The notes beneath the pieces are model-generated. The model did not search any database, was not told the origin of the DNA, and was given only the letters and a program-made list of their open reading frames with translations. From contig JAUTXW010002153.1 of NCBI GenBank assembly GCA_030620095.1, positions 128,501-192,500 of the forward strand: 64,000 nt of DNA, in the 5' to 3' direction. This document shows positions 12,783-26,549 of the stretch, one piece after another. This stretch comes from Kuschelorhynchus macadamiae. Taxonomy: Eukaryota > Arthropoda > Insecta > Coleoptera > Curculionidae. Within the stretch, counting starts at the first letter, position 1; each line of letters starts with the position of its first letter. Position numbers and translations under genes: made by a program.

Positions 12783-14030
12783 TTATCTAAGACTACATGT
12801 AGAACTTAATTCAACTAAATAAGTTCCATTTAACAAATCAGTATTTTGGGTATTTTTACAGCTTTCTGTTGCCGTAATATCTTTATTTGTTGTTAGAACC
12901 CATTTACCTTCGTCAATGTTTTGAATTTCTAAACTATCTATCTTTTCTGAAATTTGCTTACAATTCGTAATACTATGATAATATCTTAATAATTGCATTT
13001 CGCAAGGTAATGTTTTAAATATATTGTCAAAATGTATATAGTTGCACAAAAATTCATTTCCTGTGATCTTTTGACATGGATCGTCGTGGCTATCCAAAAT
13101 TTTTCTCACTTATTATAAGATATTTAAAATTAGGTATTCTTATTTTATGGTATAGGAAATAGATGATATAAAGTAGTCTTGTTTTTCGACTAAAAAGATT
13201 TCTATAATAAAAGTTGCTCGTTATTCATTACATTGCCCTTTATGTCTAAAGTTTTCTCATATTTTATAATATTTTCCAAATTTCGTTAAAATGAAAATTT
13301 TTCGGAATTTAAGTGAATTAGATTAGTTTCTGATTTTCTTGAGGTTAAATTATAGTATTATGGAAGTTATTCAGTTTTTCAAAAGATATAGCGACTTCTA
13401 TATTTCCTAATATATCATAAATGTTTTGATATAATATATATATATTTGTGTAAGAATCATTTGAGTTCGGTAATAGTCAAAATCTGAGAGTTCTTGAAAT
13501 TCAATTTTGTTTAATACTTGTATAGTTTGATTTACTCTGAATTCTAAAATATTTTTATTATGAGATATATTTTTAAAGATTTCTTGGAAACTTTTTATAG
13601 AATTGCTAAGTAAGGAAATTTGTTTATCATTGACCATTGAATAGTAATTTGTTTTAAGATATTTATTAATATTGCATCATTTTCGTCTAGATCTCCTGTT
13701 ATGCTTTTAATTATACTTCCTAGTTCATCAATTAAACCACGTTTATGTCTAGTTCGTTTAGAGAGTAATATTTCGTTTATCTGACTTAATATTTTTGTTT
13801 TTAATTTTCAATAATTATATAAGAATTGTTATATTCCGTATTATAGTCAGTCTTATTTTTCAAATGTAATTTTAACATATTATATTTTAAAATTAAAGAT
13901 CTATACTCTTCAATTTTACCTTTTAGATCAAAGATTTCAATAAATGTCCAGTAGTTGTTTGTTTTTTGGGCATGTCTTAGTTTGTAGAGTAAGATGCCAG
14001 ATTTTTGGTTTAACTCGTGGTATTTTGGTT
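12783..14030 (-). pseudogene. env: errantivirus-like envelope gene, broken
   Basis: Remnants of the envelope of an insect endogenous retrovirus of the gypsy/errantivirus type, a homologue of baculovirus F fusion proteins. The N-terminal part (about 13800-14030) shows the family's WTF..IFDL-like stretch. A furin-type basic cleavage site with the conserved hydrophobic segment after it is visible at about 13690-13770. A heptad-rich segment lies at 13407-13637 and a cysteine-rich ectodomain part at 12783-13109. The pieces are in different frames with stops between them, and I see no membrane anchor after 12783. The protein could not be made from this copy. The gene follows the pol remnant in the order expected, and the 3' LTR edge lies 305 bases beyond. 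Confidence 0.8.
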
Positions 14031-15240
14031 TGTCTCCTTGGGCGTAGGACCATCTGTAACAAGAGGTCGTTTTAATTCTTTTATATGTATAATTTCAGTC
14101 TTTTTAGGATTTTTAATATTTTCAATTTTTACCCAATTATGTTCAAGGATTTCTTTTATTATGAAAGATCCACTAAATTTAGCTTGATTTTTATTTCTTG
14201 GGGATAGTTTTTTAATGCTTTTTGATTAAGCTTAAATTCATAGGGTTTATCACCTTTAGGGTTAGTTTTTACAAGCATAGTTTCTTTTGAGTTTCAGTGT
14301 TCTCTGTAACCGTATTATAAATCGCGACTATTTTTTGTTTATGAGATAAAACGTAATCTGAATAAAATGCAGTTGATATTAAATCAAAAGGGTCACGCGA
14401 ATTTGTATGTCCTAGAACTAATTCATAAGTTGTAAAGTAAATATTGACAGAATAAAACATTGACTGTATTTCGAAAATTTATCAAATATCATAAGACAAT
14501 TTTGAATGTCAAAAATGAAAGTGTCTATATGAAATATATGAAAGGGTTTGGAAGGTATCTCGAACAAATGATTTTTGTCTACTATGTTTTAAAATTTGAC
14601 ATGTTACAGTCATTTATAAATTGGGTAATTTCTTGTTTCATTCTGTCCAAAAATAATTTTGTTTTAGTTTGTCATAGGTTTCTGCGATTCCTCTGTGATT
14701 AGTTTTACTTTGATGTTGATGAGTCATCAATAAAATTGTTTCATCTTCGTCTTTAATATTGTTGACTTGTTTTGTACATCTTATTATTTTAGGTTTTCGG
14801 AAGTTTTGTATGTATACGTTTGTAAATATACGGATAAGTTATTTCGTTGTTCATGTAAGCGAGAAAAAACTCTTTAATAATATCAAGGTTTTCTGGTATT
14901 TTCACGTTGTTAATATAATTCTCTTCGAATGTTTCAAAATCTACTTTTATTTTAGGATGAGGCAATTTCTTTATTAAATATTGCAGACACTTATTGTTAA
15001 TTATTTCATCTAGGATATTTAATCCGGGATTTTCTGTTACATTTTGGTTACTATGCACAGTATTTCCCAAGTTACTTACAGCTGGCTTTATTAAAATATC
15101 AGATATTTATTCTTTGTTCATTCGAGGACAAATTGATATTTAAGTTTCGTACTTGATCTGAGTCAGGGTTCTCTTTATTCGAGTTTACATTTATTTGTTG
15201 TCCTTTATTATCCTAAAGAGTTGTTGAGTTGAGGTTCATA
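14031..15240 (-). pseudogene. pol: errantivirus-like pol remnant (integrase region)
   Basis: In the minus direction, 14789-15070 matches the linker between RNase H and integrase of errantiviruses (TVHS start). It is followed by an H2C2 zinc-binding domain at about 14600-14800 (HQHQSKTNHRGIAETYDKLK then a disrupted Cys pair), and 14269-14460 is the integrase C-terminal part (YELVLGHTNSRDPFDL). About 400 bases that should hold the DDE catalytic core are missing between them. Basic C-terminal residues extend to about 14040. No RT, protease or gag is found upstream, so the element is 5'-truncated and internally deleted. Confidence 0.75.
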
Positions 15241-16859
15241 ACGATTTACCACTTTGTCCTGAACCTTTAGTACCACCAATTTCAGTCTGCAAATTAGGTC
15301 CTCAAATTGATAAAACCATAGATGTTTAAAACTTGGGCAATGACCATGCCTAAGAAAATGTATATGAACTTTAACACTTTCTTTAAACTAATGAATAACG
15401 CACGATATGAAATTTGTAACAATTTGATGCAAATTATTATGCTTCTTAACCATATTTTCACATTTTTTACTATACAATTTTTCATTACAATTTTATAAGA
15501 GAAACGTTTCACAAAACTAACACTAATAGTATTATTTATCGGTTTTCAGCAATAGGGAAAATATTCACATGTTTGATACGTCAGACTATCCCGAGGGCAA
15601 CGTATACAATATCCCACAAAAAAATTTATTATTTCCAAAATAATAAGGAAAACATCAGCGCTGCAAAGAGTATTGTTAAAAAGCTAAAGGTATTCAGTCC
15701 TCTGTATTAAAATAAATTTCGTTTGATAATTATTATCAGTGTCTTTTTAACAAGATATGTGTAGACATCCTACCCCTATTGGGCACAATGAAAACAGTAT
15801 CGCTACACTTTGACTTGATAACTTGACTTGAAAGGCAAGCTTCAGACCAATATTATGTTGCCATTTTTGATAGTTTGACAGCTGTCAATTCTTATTTTAA
15901 AAACATGTTTATCCAAAATACTGTGTAGTACGCAAAATCATAAATTGGACCTAAAATTAGCTTTAAGAACAAACTGTGAAATATTTTTATTCGAAACATC
16001 AAAGACTATCTATTATCGAAAACCCGAAATCAATATTTTAAGCCATTTAAAAATTAGAAAACCTTTTTGTCAGCTCTTAGACGTTATATATATTTTTAAA
16101 TCACTAAATTTTACAATAAAATGGTATAAATGTTAAATTTCTTCAGACATGTTGAGGCATTTTTTATTTCTAAATGTTGACTAAAAAATTCGGATTTCTT
16201 ATATCCGGGTGTGTATGTATGTCAAATTTCAAATTAATCCGTTATGCGGAAGTGATAAAAAAAACCAATAAAATATTTGAACCAGTCGTACAAAGATACA
16301 ATCAGACGAGGAGTGAAGCCAATAAAATAGTGGTAGAAATAATTGAATCTGGTGCCTAATCGTTAAAACTAATAATAAATCAAAGTAGCAGCAAGCTAGC
16401 ATCGCCTTAAAACATTGATTACTAAATGAAGACAAAGTGAATCCAAACTTCCATGAAAAGTATAATTTATTTTGAATAAACTTTACCTTTTCACTCTTAA
16501 AAACAAAGGTAATAGGGGAAAAGAAAAACTTTTTGCTGTTACTTGTGTATGATGACGTTTTAGTTTAAAATACTAACACCATAATATATAAATAATTAAT
16601 TAGCTTAATCGTTTGATTTTAGATAGGGAAGTGGGGAAATAAATTCATCTACTGTACATTACGTGCCAAACGATTATTTCTTTAACATTTGTAGGCAACT
16701 ACTTCAAGTGAGAAATGATTTCGTTATTTCTGGTGCCATTTCGTGATTTTCGATGTGATTATGTTATTTCTAAATCTTAGTATAATTTTAGAATTTAATT
16801 CAAAAATGTTATCGTAAATCTCATTATCGGCATTAATAAAATCCGCGCATACATTTATA
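15241..16859. other. non-coding, no feature recognised
   Basis: No supported gene. The phrase GGCAACGTATACAATAT near 15596 is the reverse complement of ATATTGTATACGTTGC near 12058, so a fragment of the LTR region may recur here in inverse orientation. Open frames at 15294-15512, 15945-16136 and 16174-16359 have no motif. Confidence 0.4.
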
Positions 16860-17060
16860 TCCTCATTTTCGTACATCAAATATTTTAATAGGCCGTCTTT
16901 TTATTCCAACATAATGAATTCATGCTAATACTCTACCAGTTTATTTATTATCAGACTTTATTTTTGTGCAAAATGAATAAGTTAATGGAGTAAGTCGATT
17001 TTTAGCTAAGCCCTGAACAGACAGAAAAACATATTTTTCATCATTTAGGGAGCCTAGAAC
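16860..17060 (+). repeat. GGCCGCC-box family, short diverged fragment
   Basis: Contains the box AGGCCGTCTTTTTATTCCAA (16890), the TACCAGTTTATTT phrase, AAGTCGATTTTTAGCTAAGC, a reduced CAGACAG stretch and a TTTTTCATCATTTAGGGAGC variant of the end module. No terminal hairpin. Confidence 0.6.
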
Positions 17061-18306
17061 ATTGGCCCATAGAATGTGAAAAGTAGAGGAACCATGTTGG
17101 CGTATACTTCTAACGTGATTTATGAATGAATCTTTACCTTTGTTTCTTACTCTAAGGATGAGTCCCACCAAAAAGTTTGTCGATATCTCGCTTGTCCCAC
17201 TCATCTCTTATTGAGAACATTAATAAATTATTCTTCTTGATTTTTAAAAATGTCTCAAATAAATTAATGTTTCCCCTTGCTAGTTATGCAAATTTAGAGT
17301 GAATGATTGGCAAGTATATTAATTGCAATATAAGCAAGGAAATACATTTTTTCGTCAGTCCAAAGTATGTCATGTTTGTTATGAATCTTTTTCAGAGGGC
17401 AACTATAAACTTATTATCATGAATGGTGTAAGTGCAAAGTAAGCACATCAACTTACTTCCTGTGATTGTTAAAAAATCCTATTAATAATTATGTACCAAA
17501 CTATTCTCCTAGTTCTTTTGGGATTTTTAAACTTACTTTATCATCTTAAGATATCACTGTCACATCAACAAGAGTAAACATGGAGAAAGAGCAATTTTTT
17601 TAAATACTTGTATAATTTTAAAAACAATCAGTCGTAGACATACATATAAAAAATTTAAAAGTTTGAGTGTAATAGCTTTTCAATGAAATTTGCATCTTCA
17701 AAATTAAAACCCACTTTATGCTTCCATCCTGAAAAGCCTACATAACCTGAAATGGAGATCTGTACGGATTACTTAGTTAATGGAACAAACGATCAACCTC
17801 CTTCTCTTCGTCGATCAAATAAAATTATAAATTATTTCAGTAATATACATCTAATGTAATTTTCCAGCTGAATTGGCCACTAGCGAATTTACGTTTCAAA
17901 TTGTTGATTTCAGTTTTCCCAATTGCTTTTCCGGACAAATAAAAGAATATCCCTCGAGTTGCCTAATTATGGTAAAATTGGCCAGTGAGAATATATTTAT
18001 GAAGTAGGGTCAGACTTTAATATTCCAAAAGGAATTGTGTCCCGTATCTATAATAGGTTCGGAAATAGCACAAGTCTTGCGTCACTTTTGTGTAATGCAA
18101 TTATTTTATTTAGCATTTGTTTTGTTTAACCAATCTTTTTATCACAGAAAGAACAAGGAATGGAATAAATAATGCAATTATACTGTTTGAAAACATGATC
18201 TTTATATTTTAATTTGCTATATAAAATACTGATGGTTTTAAGATTACGCTGTGCGATTTTCATATTTTCTGTTTTAAAAACTTTAATAATCTTAGAACTC
18301 AAATTT
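17061..18306. other. non-coding, no feature recognised
   Basis: AT-rich sequence up to the outer edge of the giant inverted repeat. I see no gene or element terminus. Confidence 0.4.
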
Positions 18307-19569
18307 TGAAAATGGGGAACTGAGCCAAAAACAGGTCATTATTGGGATTTATATAATTCCTTTCATAATTATTGCGATTATGATTATTATTTTTAGTGGG
18401 GTATAATACCTTTTTAATAAGTTTAATTGGGTATGAGTTATCTCGTAAAGGTTGTTGAAAGTTCTCGATTTTTTTTGTTCTATTTTTGGGTCTACTAATT
18501 TTTCAGTTCTATGTTTTAAAGTAAGATTAAACTAATTTTGATTTTGTTACTATGATATGACTTAAAACAAAAAAAATGCCATTTCTAGAAATATTAGTAT
18601 ACTAGACTACAATAATTATGAAAGGAAACGAGTCATATAGATCCTAATAATGACTTGTTCTTTTTTGGTCCAATTTATTCAATTAAAAAATTGAGTCCTA
18701 AAATAGTTACACTTTTTGAAACAGAAAGTATCATAAAAAAATCTAAAAAATATTTTTAAATACAGAAATTTTAAAAATTTTATAATTTTTTAAAAAGTTT
18801 CAGGCCTTATTTCAAGTGTGATTACGTCTCAAGCATTTAAGAAAATATTTAAACGTTTAAAAGTTCTGTGTTTATGTAAGTTTAATTATTATTTTTTACT
18901 TTTCAATTCAATACTTTACAAATAAAAGCACTCTGTATTATATTGGACTCCATAAATTGTCATCGGATTTATATGAGTATACCAAGTCTCAGTCAATTCC
19001 GAAAAAGGGAACTGCTTCAAAAGTTACATGCAAGATTTGACCCAAACCACAGAAAAATATAACGCAACAGAAGTCCGGTCAAACGATATAAAAGTGTAGC
19101 CATAAAATCAAGCCGTTTACCACACAGGGCTTGATCGACAAGAATAAAATTCTGTACGAAATACTACTGAAAACCGCCACCTCTCAAACAATAGCCAAGT
19201 TTCTAACAGCTACTGTTACCGGTCGTTCCTATTTTTTAGGTGATTTGAGGACTAATCTTTTCATCTATACTCTGTATCGTTGTTTGCGTAAGATACATAC
19301 AAAAAACAAAAGAACTTCAAATCCTTGGACTTAAGAACACGAAATTTGAAAGATATGTTCTTAGATTGTTGGTGCTCATTAGGAGGTTATTTTTCGAAAT
19401 TTAAAACATGAATGGTCGATATATTTCCGAGGATAAATCTTAAAAAATCACAGTACAATATTTTGAAAAACGTTAAAATAAGTATATCCTATAAAAAACA
19501 GCTTTAATGCATTTATAAATCAACGCTAAACCTAAACTGCTACGCCTAGAGTGATATTTGGAGAATACC

Positions 19570-20250
19570 ATTCTTAATAGTTCCCTCGTAAAAGAGAATA
19601 ATTGTAATTATTAAATATTTTAATTCTTTACTGATTTCCCCGTTTTAGGGTAACTAGATGCCAAAAAAAAATATTTCTCAATTCCGTCGGTTTGTCTATT
19701 TGTTCGCGGCATAGCTAAAAAACTACATAACCGATTGATTTTAAATTTTTGGCAAAAATTAAGGGTCATATGAGGATAACCTGGTAACATTTTGGTAAAA
19801 ATCCAATACAGCCAAACTAAATGGTGAGCTAGTGAAATTAAAACAAAAATACTAAAACACTACTTATTCAATTTACTTGAAATTTCGTATATATATTACT
19901 TAGAAACAGCTTATTAGGAATCCGAGATGGTGAAACAAATTAGCGGCTTAATAAAATATTTAAAAAATAAGCCTTAAAAAATACTTATTAGATTAATTTC
20001 AAATTTTGTTCCAGCTTTAAGTGTGACATAAAAGCTAGTAAATTATGGTATGAATTTAAAATGGCAGCCAAATAAAATTTTTAGACGTAAAAGAATCTTT
20101 TTGTTCAATTTACTTCAAATTGATGAATCAAAATGGCGGTCTTAAAAAATCAGCGTTAAGAAGTACTTATTCAATTTATTTTAAATTATGCCCAAATATC
20201 AAGTGGGGCATGGCAGGACACACACACTTCACTATTCCTAATAAAAGGAA
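19570..20250 (-). repeat. GGCCGCC-box family copy inside left arm
   Basis: Reverse-oriented copy: hairpin-like start GTTCCCTCGTAAAAGAGAAT (19580), end module with TCTAGTTACCCT-complement and TTCCGTCGGTTTGTC, then boxes near 19813, 19928, 20057 and 20130. Mirrored at 24480-25160. Confidence 0.75.
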
Positions 20251-20320
20251 ATAATAATAATGATGGAATTATGCTTTTTCATTTAAGCCCATATGTTCAA
20301 AGAAATTAATATCTCAGAAA

Positions 20321-20587
20321 TAGTGGCGTAGCCAGCTCTTAAAAATAGAGCCTCCCCTGCAGCTAGACTAGGGGCGCCAGAATGAAATAATACTTTTCGA
20401 AAACGCCAAGCAAAAAATAGTGACGGCTTAAAAACATAGTCATGACATTGTGAAAGCTACATCATCGATACGGCGGAGCAAAAACTAGTGACGACTAAAA
20501 AAACAACACATTTTAAAAGCTAAGCCTTAGATGACGCCTACCAGACGGCAGGGTTTTTTTGAAGGGGGGACTCTTGCTACGCCACTG
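20321..20587. mobile_element. MITE-like element with AGTGGCGTAGC termini
   Basis: Ends are TAGTGGCGTAGCCAGCTCT on the left and, inverted, CAGTGGCGTAGCAAGAGTC on the right, about 267 bp, non-coding. Flanks TCAGAAA and CCAGAAT are weakly alike and could be a decayed 7-8-bp target duplication, which with the CAGTGG terminus would suit a hAT-type non-autonomous element. That superfamily call is inference. Confidence 0.6.
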
Positions 20588-21647
20588 CCAGAATCAGTAA
20601 AATAGTTTAAAAACGCTAAAATATGTCTACTTTATTTTAATTGCGCATATTTTAGATTTCTTTTTCATATACAGGGTAGCTGAAAACATCTGGATAAATA
20701 TTAGGAAATTTGATTTATTTATATGTATACAATTATTTTATTTAAACTTGCCTTTAATTTTGTTTATGTTTTGCAACTTTTAACGTTGTATTATACAAGG
20801 CCGCACAAAAAAAATATCAAAAATACTTTTAAGTTCATTAATTTCACAAACTCTATAGCGCTTTTTAAATTGTTTTTTTATTAATTTTGACGTTTGTACA
20901 TAACAACAGGGTGGTCTATAAAAACAAAATCCGATAGGTATAACGTTTAGTTGAAATTGCTAGACCTAGAATTATAAAATTTTATAAACCATATTAATTT
21001 TTGATCAAGCTCCAAGCAAGAAGGTACTTTTTAAACTTCGTCCCCTAAAGAGGTAAAACAAAAAAAAAATAATATTTTACGACAGAATTCTCTTGAAATA
21101 TAGTGAAAGACGAAAATTTTATTTTTTGCATATTTCATAGGTATATCATTTTTCATATTAAGTTGTGCAACATACTGGACGACGCGAAATGTGTGAGCAA
21201 ATATTAAAAAACATGTTTTAACTTTATAAGACAGATTATTATCAAAATTCTCGACTTTAATTTTGTTTTGCTTTTTTTTTGTTGTTGTTATATTTTACCT
21301 TTTTGAGCAGTTTTTAAAGAACAGGTTCGATATGTGCAATCAAGAAAATCAAGTAAAATGATTATTAATATCTCATAACGGTCAAAATACTTTTAAAAGC
21401 GCTGAACACGAATATACCACTTTAATTTTTGTTCATATTTTCGATTTCGGGAATATACAGTGTAATCCAAAATGTTGTTTAGCTTTCGAGGAAAATAAAA
21501 AAAATTGGAGAACTGTTTTTAATTTTTTAAACTTAACTTTATTTAAGGGCCTATAGCAAGCAAATTGGAAATAATTGTCACAATTTTTTTCATTTTCAAG
21601 ATAGCAGTGTAGTAGTTAAATTTTAATTCAGCCTTTCGGCTTCCACA

Positions 21648-21854
21648 CCCGTATTCACTAAAGAGGTTTAAACATTGACCAGGTCTAACTTGACAGTTAT
21701 AGGTAGGTGTCATTTTTAACAATTGAACAAATATTTTTTCTTAATGGCACAATTACAAAATGACACATAAGCGAAACATAACTGTGGAACCAAGAGTTTT
21801 AAGTACCATGGCAATGACCTGGTCTAACTCTTAAACCTTTTTAGAGAATACGGG
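21648..21854. mobile_element. MITE-like element with CCCGTATTC termini
   Basis: About 207 bp with imperfect terminal inverted repeats: CCCGTATTCACTAAAGAGGT left and, inverted, CCCGTATTCTCTAAAAAGGT right, continuing through a GACCAGGTCTAACT-type inner repeat. No ORF. Mirrored at 22891-23097. Confidence 0.65.
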
Positions 21855-22148
21855 AGAAAATGTTTAAACACCAATGGTGTACCACACTTAATCTTCTGGC
21901 AGAAAATGTAGTAGTAGATAGGGGATATCCCTATCCTATAAGAACCAATATTTTGGAAAGATTTTGACAGCGGCTAAAGGAGTCTGCAGAGTTTCATTAG
22001 ATTTAATTTAAAATAGGTATGCAGTGTTTTATTGAATATCATCGTACATTTATCGGTCTTATATTTTTGAGACACCTTGGTGTATATCCAAATATACTTG
22101 CAAAACATACTAGTAAATTCAATTTTTAGGCAACGCATTGAAAAAAAC

Positions 22149-22594
<446 letters not shown>

Positions 22595-22890
22595 GAGTTT
22601 TTTTCAATGCGTTGCCTAAAAATTGAATTTACTAGTATGTTTTGCAAGTATATTTGGATATACACCAAGGTGTCTCAAAAATATAAGACCGATAAATGTA
22701 CGATGATATTCAATAAAACACTGCATACCTATTTTAAATTAAATCTAATGAAACTCTGCAGACTCCTTTAGCCGCTGTCAAAATCTTTCCAAAATATTGG
22801 TTCTTATAGGATAGGGATATCCCCTATCTACTACTACATTTTCTGCCAGAAGATTAAGTGTGGTACACCAATGGTGTTTAAACATTTTCT

Positions 22891-23097
22891 CCCGTATTCT
22901 CTAAAAAGGTTTATGAGTTAGACCAGGTCATTGCCATGGTACTTAAAACTCTTGGTTCCACAGTTATGTTTCGCTTATGTGTCATTTTGTAATTGTGCCA
23001 TTAAGAAAAATTATTTGTTCAATTGTTAAAAATGACACCTACCTATAACTGTCAAGTTAGACCTGGTCAATGTTTAAACCTCTTTAGTGAATACGGG
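22891..23097. mobile_element. mirror copy of the CCCGTATTC MITE
   Basis: Right-arm counterpart of 21648-21854, with the same termini CCCGTATTCTCTAAAAAGGT and inverted CCCGTATTCACTAAAGAGGT. Confidence 0.65.
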
Positions 23098-24144
23098 TGT
23101 GGAAGCCGAAAGGCTGAATTAAAATTTTGAGACTGCTATCTTGAAAATGAAAAAAATTGTGACAATTATTTCCAATTTGCTTGCTATAGGCCCTTAAATA
23201 AAGTTAAGTTTAAAAAATTAAAAACAGTTCTCCAATTTTTTTTATTTTCTTCGAAAGCTAAACAACATTTTGGATTACACTGTATATTCCCAAAATCGAA
23301 AATATGAACAAAAATTAAAGTGGTATATTCGTGTTCAGCGCTTTTAAAAGTATTTTGACCGTTATGAGATATTAATAATCATTTTACTTGATTTTCTTGA
23401 TTGCACATATCGAACCTGCTCTTTAAAAACTGCTCAAAAAGGTAAAATATAACAACAACAAAAAAAAAGCAAAACAAAATTAAAGTCGAGAATTTTGATA
23501 ATAATCTGTCTTATAAAGTTAAAACATGTTTTTTAATATTTGCTCACACATTTCGCGTCGTCCAGTATGTTGTACAACTTAATATGAAAAATGATATACC
23601 TATGAAATATGCAAAAAATAAAATTTTCGCCTTTCACTATATTTCAAGAGAATTCTGTCGTAAAATATTAATTTTTTTTTGTTTTACCTCTTTAAGGGAC
23701 GAAGTTTAAAAAATACCTTCTTGCTTGATCAAAAATTAATATGGTTTATAAAATTTTATAATTCTAGGTCTAACAATTTCAACTAAACGTTATACCTATC
23801 GGATTTTGTTTTTATAGACCAACCTGTTGTTATGTACAAACGTCAAAATTAATAAAAAAACAATTTAAAAAGCGCTATAGAGTTTGTGAAATTAATTAAC
23901 TTAAAAGTATTTTTGATATTTTTTTGTGCGGCCTTGTATAATATAACGTTAAAAGTTGCAAAACATAAACAAAATTAAAGGCAAGTTTAAATAAAATAAT
24001 TGTATACATATAAATAAATCAAATTTCCTAATATTTATCCAGATGTTTTCAGCTACCCTGTATATGAAAAAGAAATCTAAAATATGCGCAACTAAAATAA
24101 AGTAGACATATTTTAGCGTTTTTAAACTATTTTACTGATTCTGG

Positions 24145-24410
24145 CAGTGGCGTAGCAAGAGTCCCCCCTTCAAAAAAACCCTGCCGTCTGGTAGGCGTCA
24201 TCTAAGGCTTAGCTTTTAAAATGTGTTGTTTTTTTAGTCGTCACTAGTTTTTGCTCCGCCGTATCGATGATGTAGCTTTCACAATGTCATGACTATGTTT
24301 TTAAGCCGTCACTATTTTTTGCTTGGCGTTTTCGAAAAGTATTATTTCATTCTGGCGCCCCTAGTCTAGCTGCAGGGGAGGCTCTATTTTTAAGAGCTGG
24401 CTACGCCACT
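24145..24410. mobile_element. mirror copy of the AGTGGCGTAGC MITE
   Basis: Right-arm counterpart of 20321-20587, starting CAGTGGCGTAGCAAGAGTCC and ending AGAGCTGGCTACGCCACT. Confidence 0.6.
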
Positions 24411-24479
24411 ATTTCTGAGATATTAATTTCTTTGAACATATGGGCTTAAATGAAAAAGCATAATTCCATCATTATTATT

Positions 24480-25160
24480 ATTTCCTTTTATTAGGAATAG
24501 TGAAGTGTGTGTGTCCTGCCATGCCCCACTTGATATTTGGGCATAATTTAAAATAAATTGAATAAGTACTTCTTAACGCTGATTTTTTAAGACCGCCATT
24601 TTGATTCATCAATTTGAAGTAAATTGAACAAAAAGATTCTTTTACGTCTAAAAATTTTATTTGGCTGCCATTTTAAATTCATACCATAATTTACTAGCTT
24701 TTATGTCATACTTAAAGTTGGAACAAAATTTGAAATTAATCTAATAAGTATTTTTTAAGGCTTATTTTTTAAATATTTTATTAAGCCGCTAATTTGTTTC
24801 ACCATCTCGGATTCCTAATAAACTGTTTCTAAGTAATATTTATACAAAATTTCAAGTAAATTGAATAAGTAGTGTTTTAGTATTTTTGTTTTAATTTCAC
24901 TAGCTCACCATTTAGTTTGGCTGTATTGGATTTTTACCAAAATGTTACCAGGTTATCCTCATATGACCCTTAATTTTTGCCAAAAATTTAAAATCAATCG
25001 GTTATGTAGTTTTTTAGCTATGCCGCGAACAAATAGACAAACCGACGGAATTGAGAAATATTTTTTTTTGGCATCTAGTTACCCTAAAACGGGGAGATCA
25101 GTAAAGAATTAAAATATTTAATAATTACAATTATTCTCTTTTACGAGGGAACTATTAAGA
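24480..25160 (+). repeat. mirror copy of the GGCCGCC-box repeat
   Basis: Forward-oriented counterpart of 19570-20250, with boxes near 24591, 24662, 24783 and 24900, ACCGACGGAATTGAG near 25039, and the hairpin-like end TCTCTTTTACGAGGGAAC near 25135. Confidence 0.75.
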
Positions 25161-26425
25161 ATGGTATTCTCCAAATATCACTCTAGGCGTAGCAGTTTAG
25201 GTTTAGCGTTGATTTATAAATGCATTAAAGCTGTTTTTTATAGGATATACTTATTTTAACGTTTTTCAAAATATTGTACTGTGATTTTTTAAGATTTATC
25301 CTCGGAAATATATCAAGCATTCATGTTTTAAATTTCGAAAAATAACCTCCTAATAAGCACCAACAATCTAAGAACATATCTTTCAAATTTCGTGTTCTTA
25401 AGTCCAAGGATTTGAAGTTCTTTTGTTTTTTGTATGTATCTTACGCAAACAACGATACAGAGTATAGATGAAAAGATTAGTCCTCAAATCACCTAAAAAA
25501 TAGGAACGACCGGTAACAGTAGCTGTTAGAAACTTGGCTATTGTTTGAGAGGTGGCGGTTTTCAGTAGTATTTCGTACAGAATTTTATTCTTGTCGATCA
25601 AGCCCTGTGTGGTAAACGGCTTGATTTTATGGCTACACTTTTATATCGTTTGACCGGACTTCTGTTGCGTTATGTTTTTCTGTGGTTTGGGTCAAATCTT
25701 GCATGTAACTTTTGAAGCAGTTCCCTTTTTCGGAATTGACTGAGACTTGGTATACTCATATAAATCCGATGACAATTTATGGAGTCCAATATAATACAGA
25801 GTGCTTTTATTTGTAAAGTATTGAATTGAAAATTAAAAAATAATAATTAAACTTACATAAACACAGAACTTTTAAACGTTTAAATATTTTCTTAAATGCT
25901 TGAGACGTAATCACACTTGAAATAAAGCCTGAAACTTTTAAAAAAATATTAAAATTTTTAAAATTTCTGTATTTAAAAATATTTTTTAGATTTTTTTATG
26001 ATACTTTCTGTTTCAAAAAGTGTAACTATTTTAGGACTCAATTTTTTAATTGAAGAAATTGGACCAAAAAAGAACAAGTCATTATTAGGATCTATATGAC
26101 TCGTTTCCTTTCATAATTATTGTAGTCTAGTATACTAATATTTCTAGAAATGGCATTTTTTTTGTTTTAAGTCATATCATAGTAACAAAATCAAAATTAG
26201 TTTAATCTTACTTTAAAACATAGAACTGAAAAATTAGTAGACCCAAAAATAGAACAAAAAAAATCGAGAACTTTCAACAACCTTTACGAGATAACTCATA
26301 CCCAATTAAACTTATTAAAAAGGTATTATACCCCACTAAAAATAATAATCATAATCGCAATAATTATGAAAGGAATTATATAAATCCCAATAATGACCTG
26401 TTTTTGGCTCAGTTCCCCATTTTCA

Positions 26426-26486
26426 GAATACAATTAAAATAGGGTAAATTTAAAAAAAGTATTAAAGATGTATTCGCCTAAAAAAA

Positions 26487-26549
<63 letters not shown>

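Larger units (their letters stand above)
18307..22148 (+). repeat. giant inverted repeat, left arm (~3.84 kb)
   Basis: The whole stretch is repeated as its reverse complement at 22595-26425. Outer edges are TGAAAATGGGGAACTGAGCC (left) and its complement ending at 26425; inner edges are CAACGCATTGAAAAAAA (2132-type position 22131-22148) and TTTTTTTCAATGCGTTG. A 67-codon open frame (19131-19334) recurs unchanged at 25398-25601. Scattered substitutions distinguish the arms (for example near 19068, 19378 and 19427), roughly 1% by eye. Nested inside are a GGCCGCC-box copy (19570-20250), a MITE-like element (20321-20587) and another (21648-21854). No transposase is visible in either arm. Confidence 0.95.
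22595..26425 (-). repeat. giant inverted repeat, right arm (~3.83 kb)
   Basis: Reverse complement of 18307-22148 with collinear order of all nested elements: CCCGTATTC MITE 22891-23097, CAGTGGCGTAGC MITE 24145-24410, GGCCGCC-box copy 24480-25160, and the 67-codon frame 25398-25601. The arms differ by single substitutions and small indels, so both have existed separately for some time. No target duplication is evident outside the edges (18307, 26425). Confidence 0.95.

Noticed and set aside
19131..19334. 67-codon frame duplicated in both palindrome arms as a possible conserved gene
   Set aside because: Identity is explained by the arms' recent duplication; no motif, and the start is not a strong ATG context.
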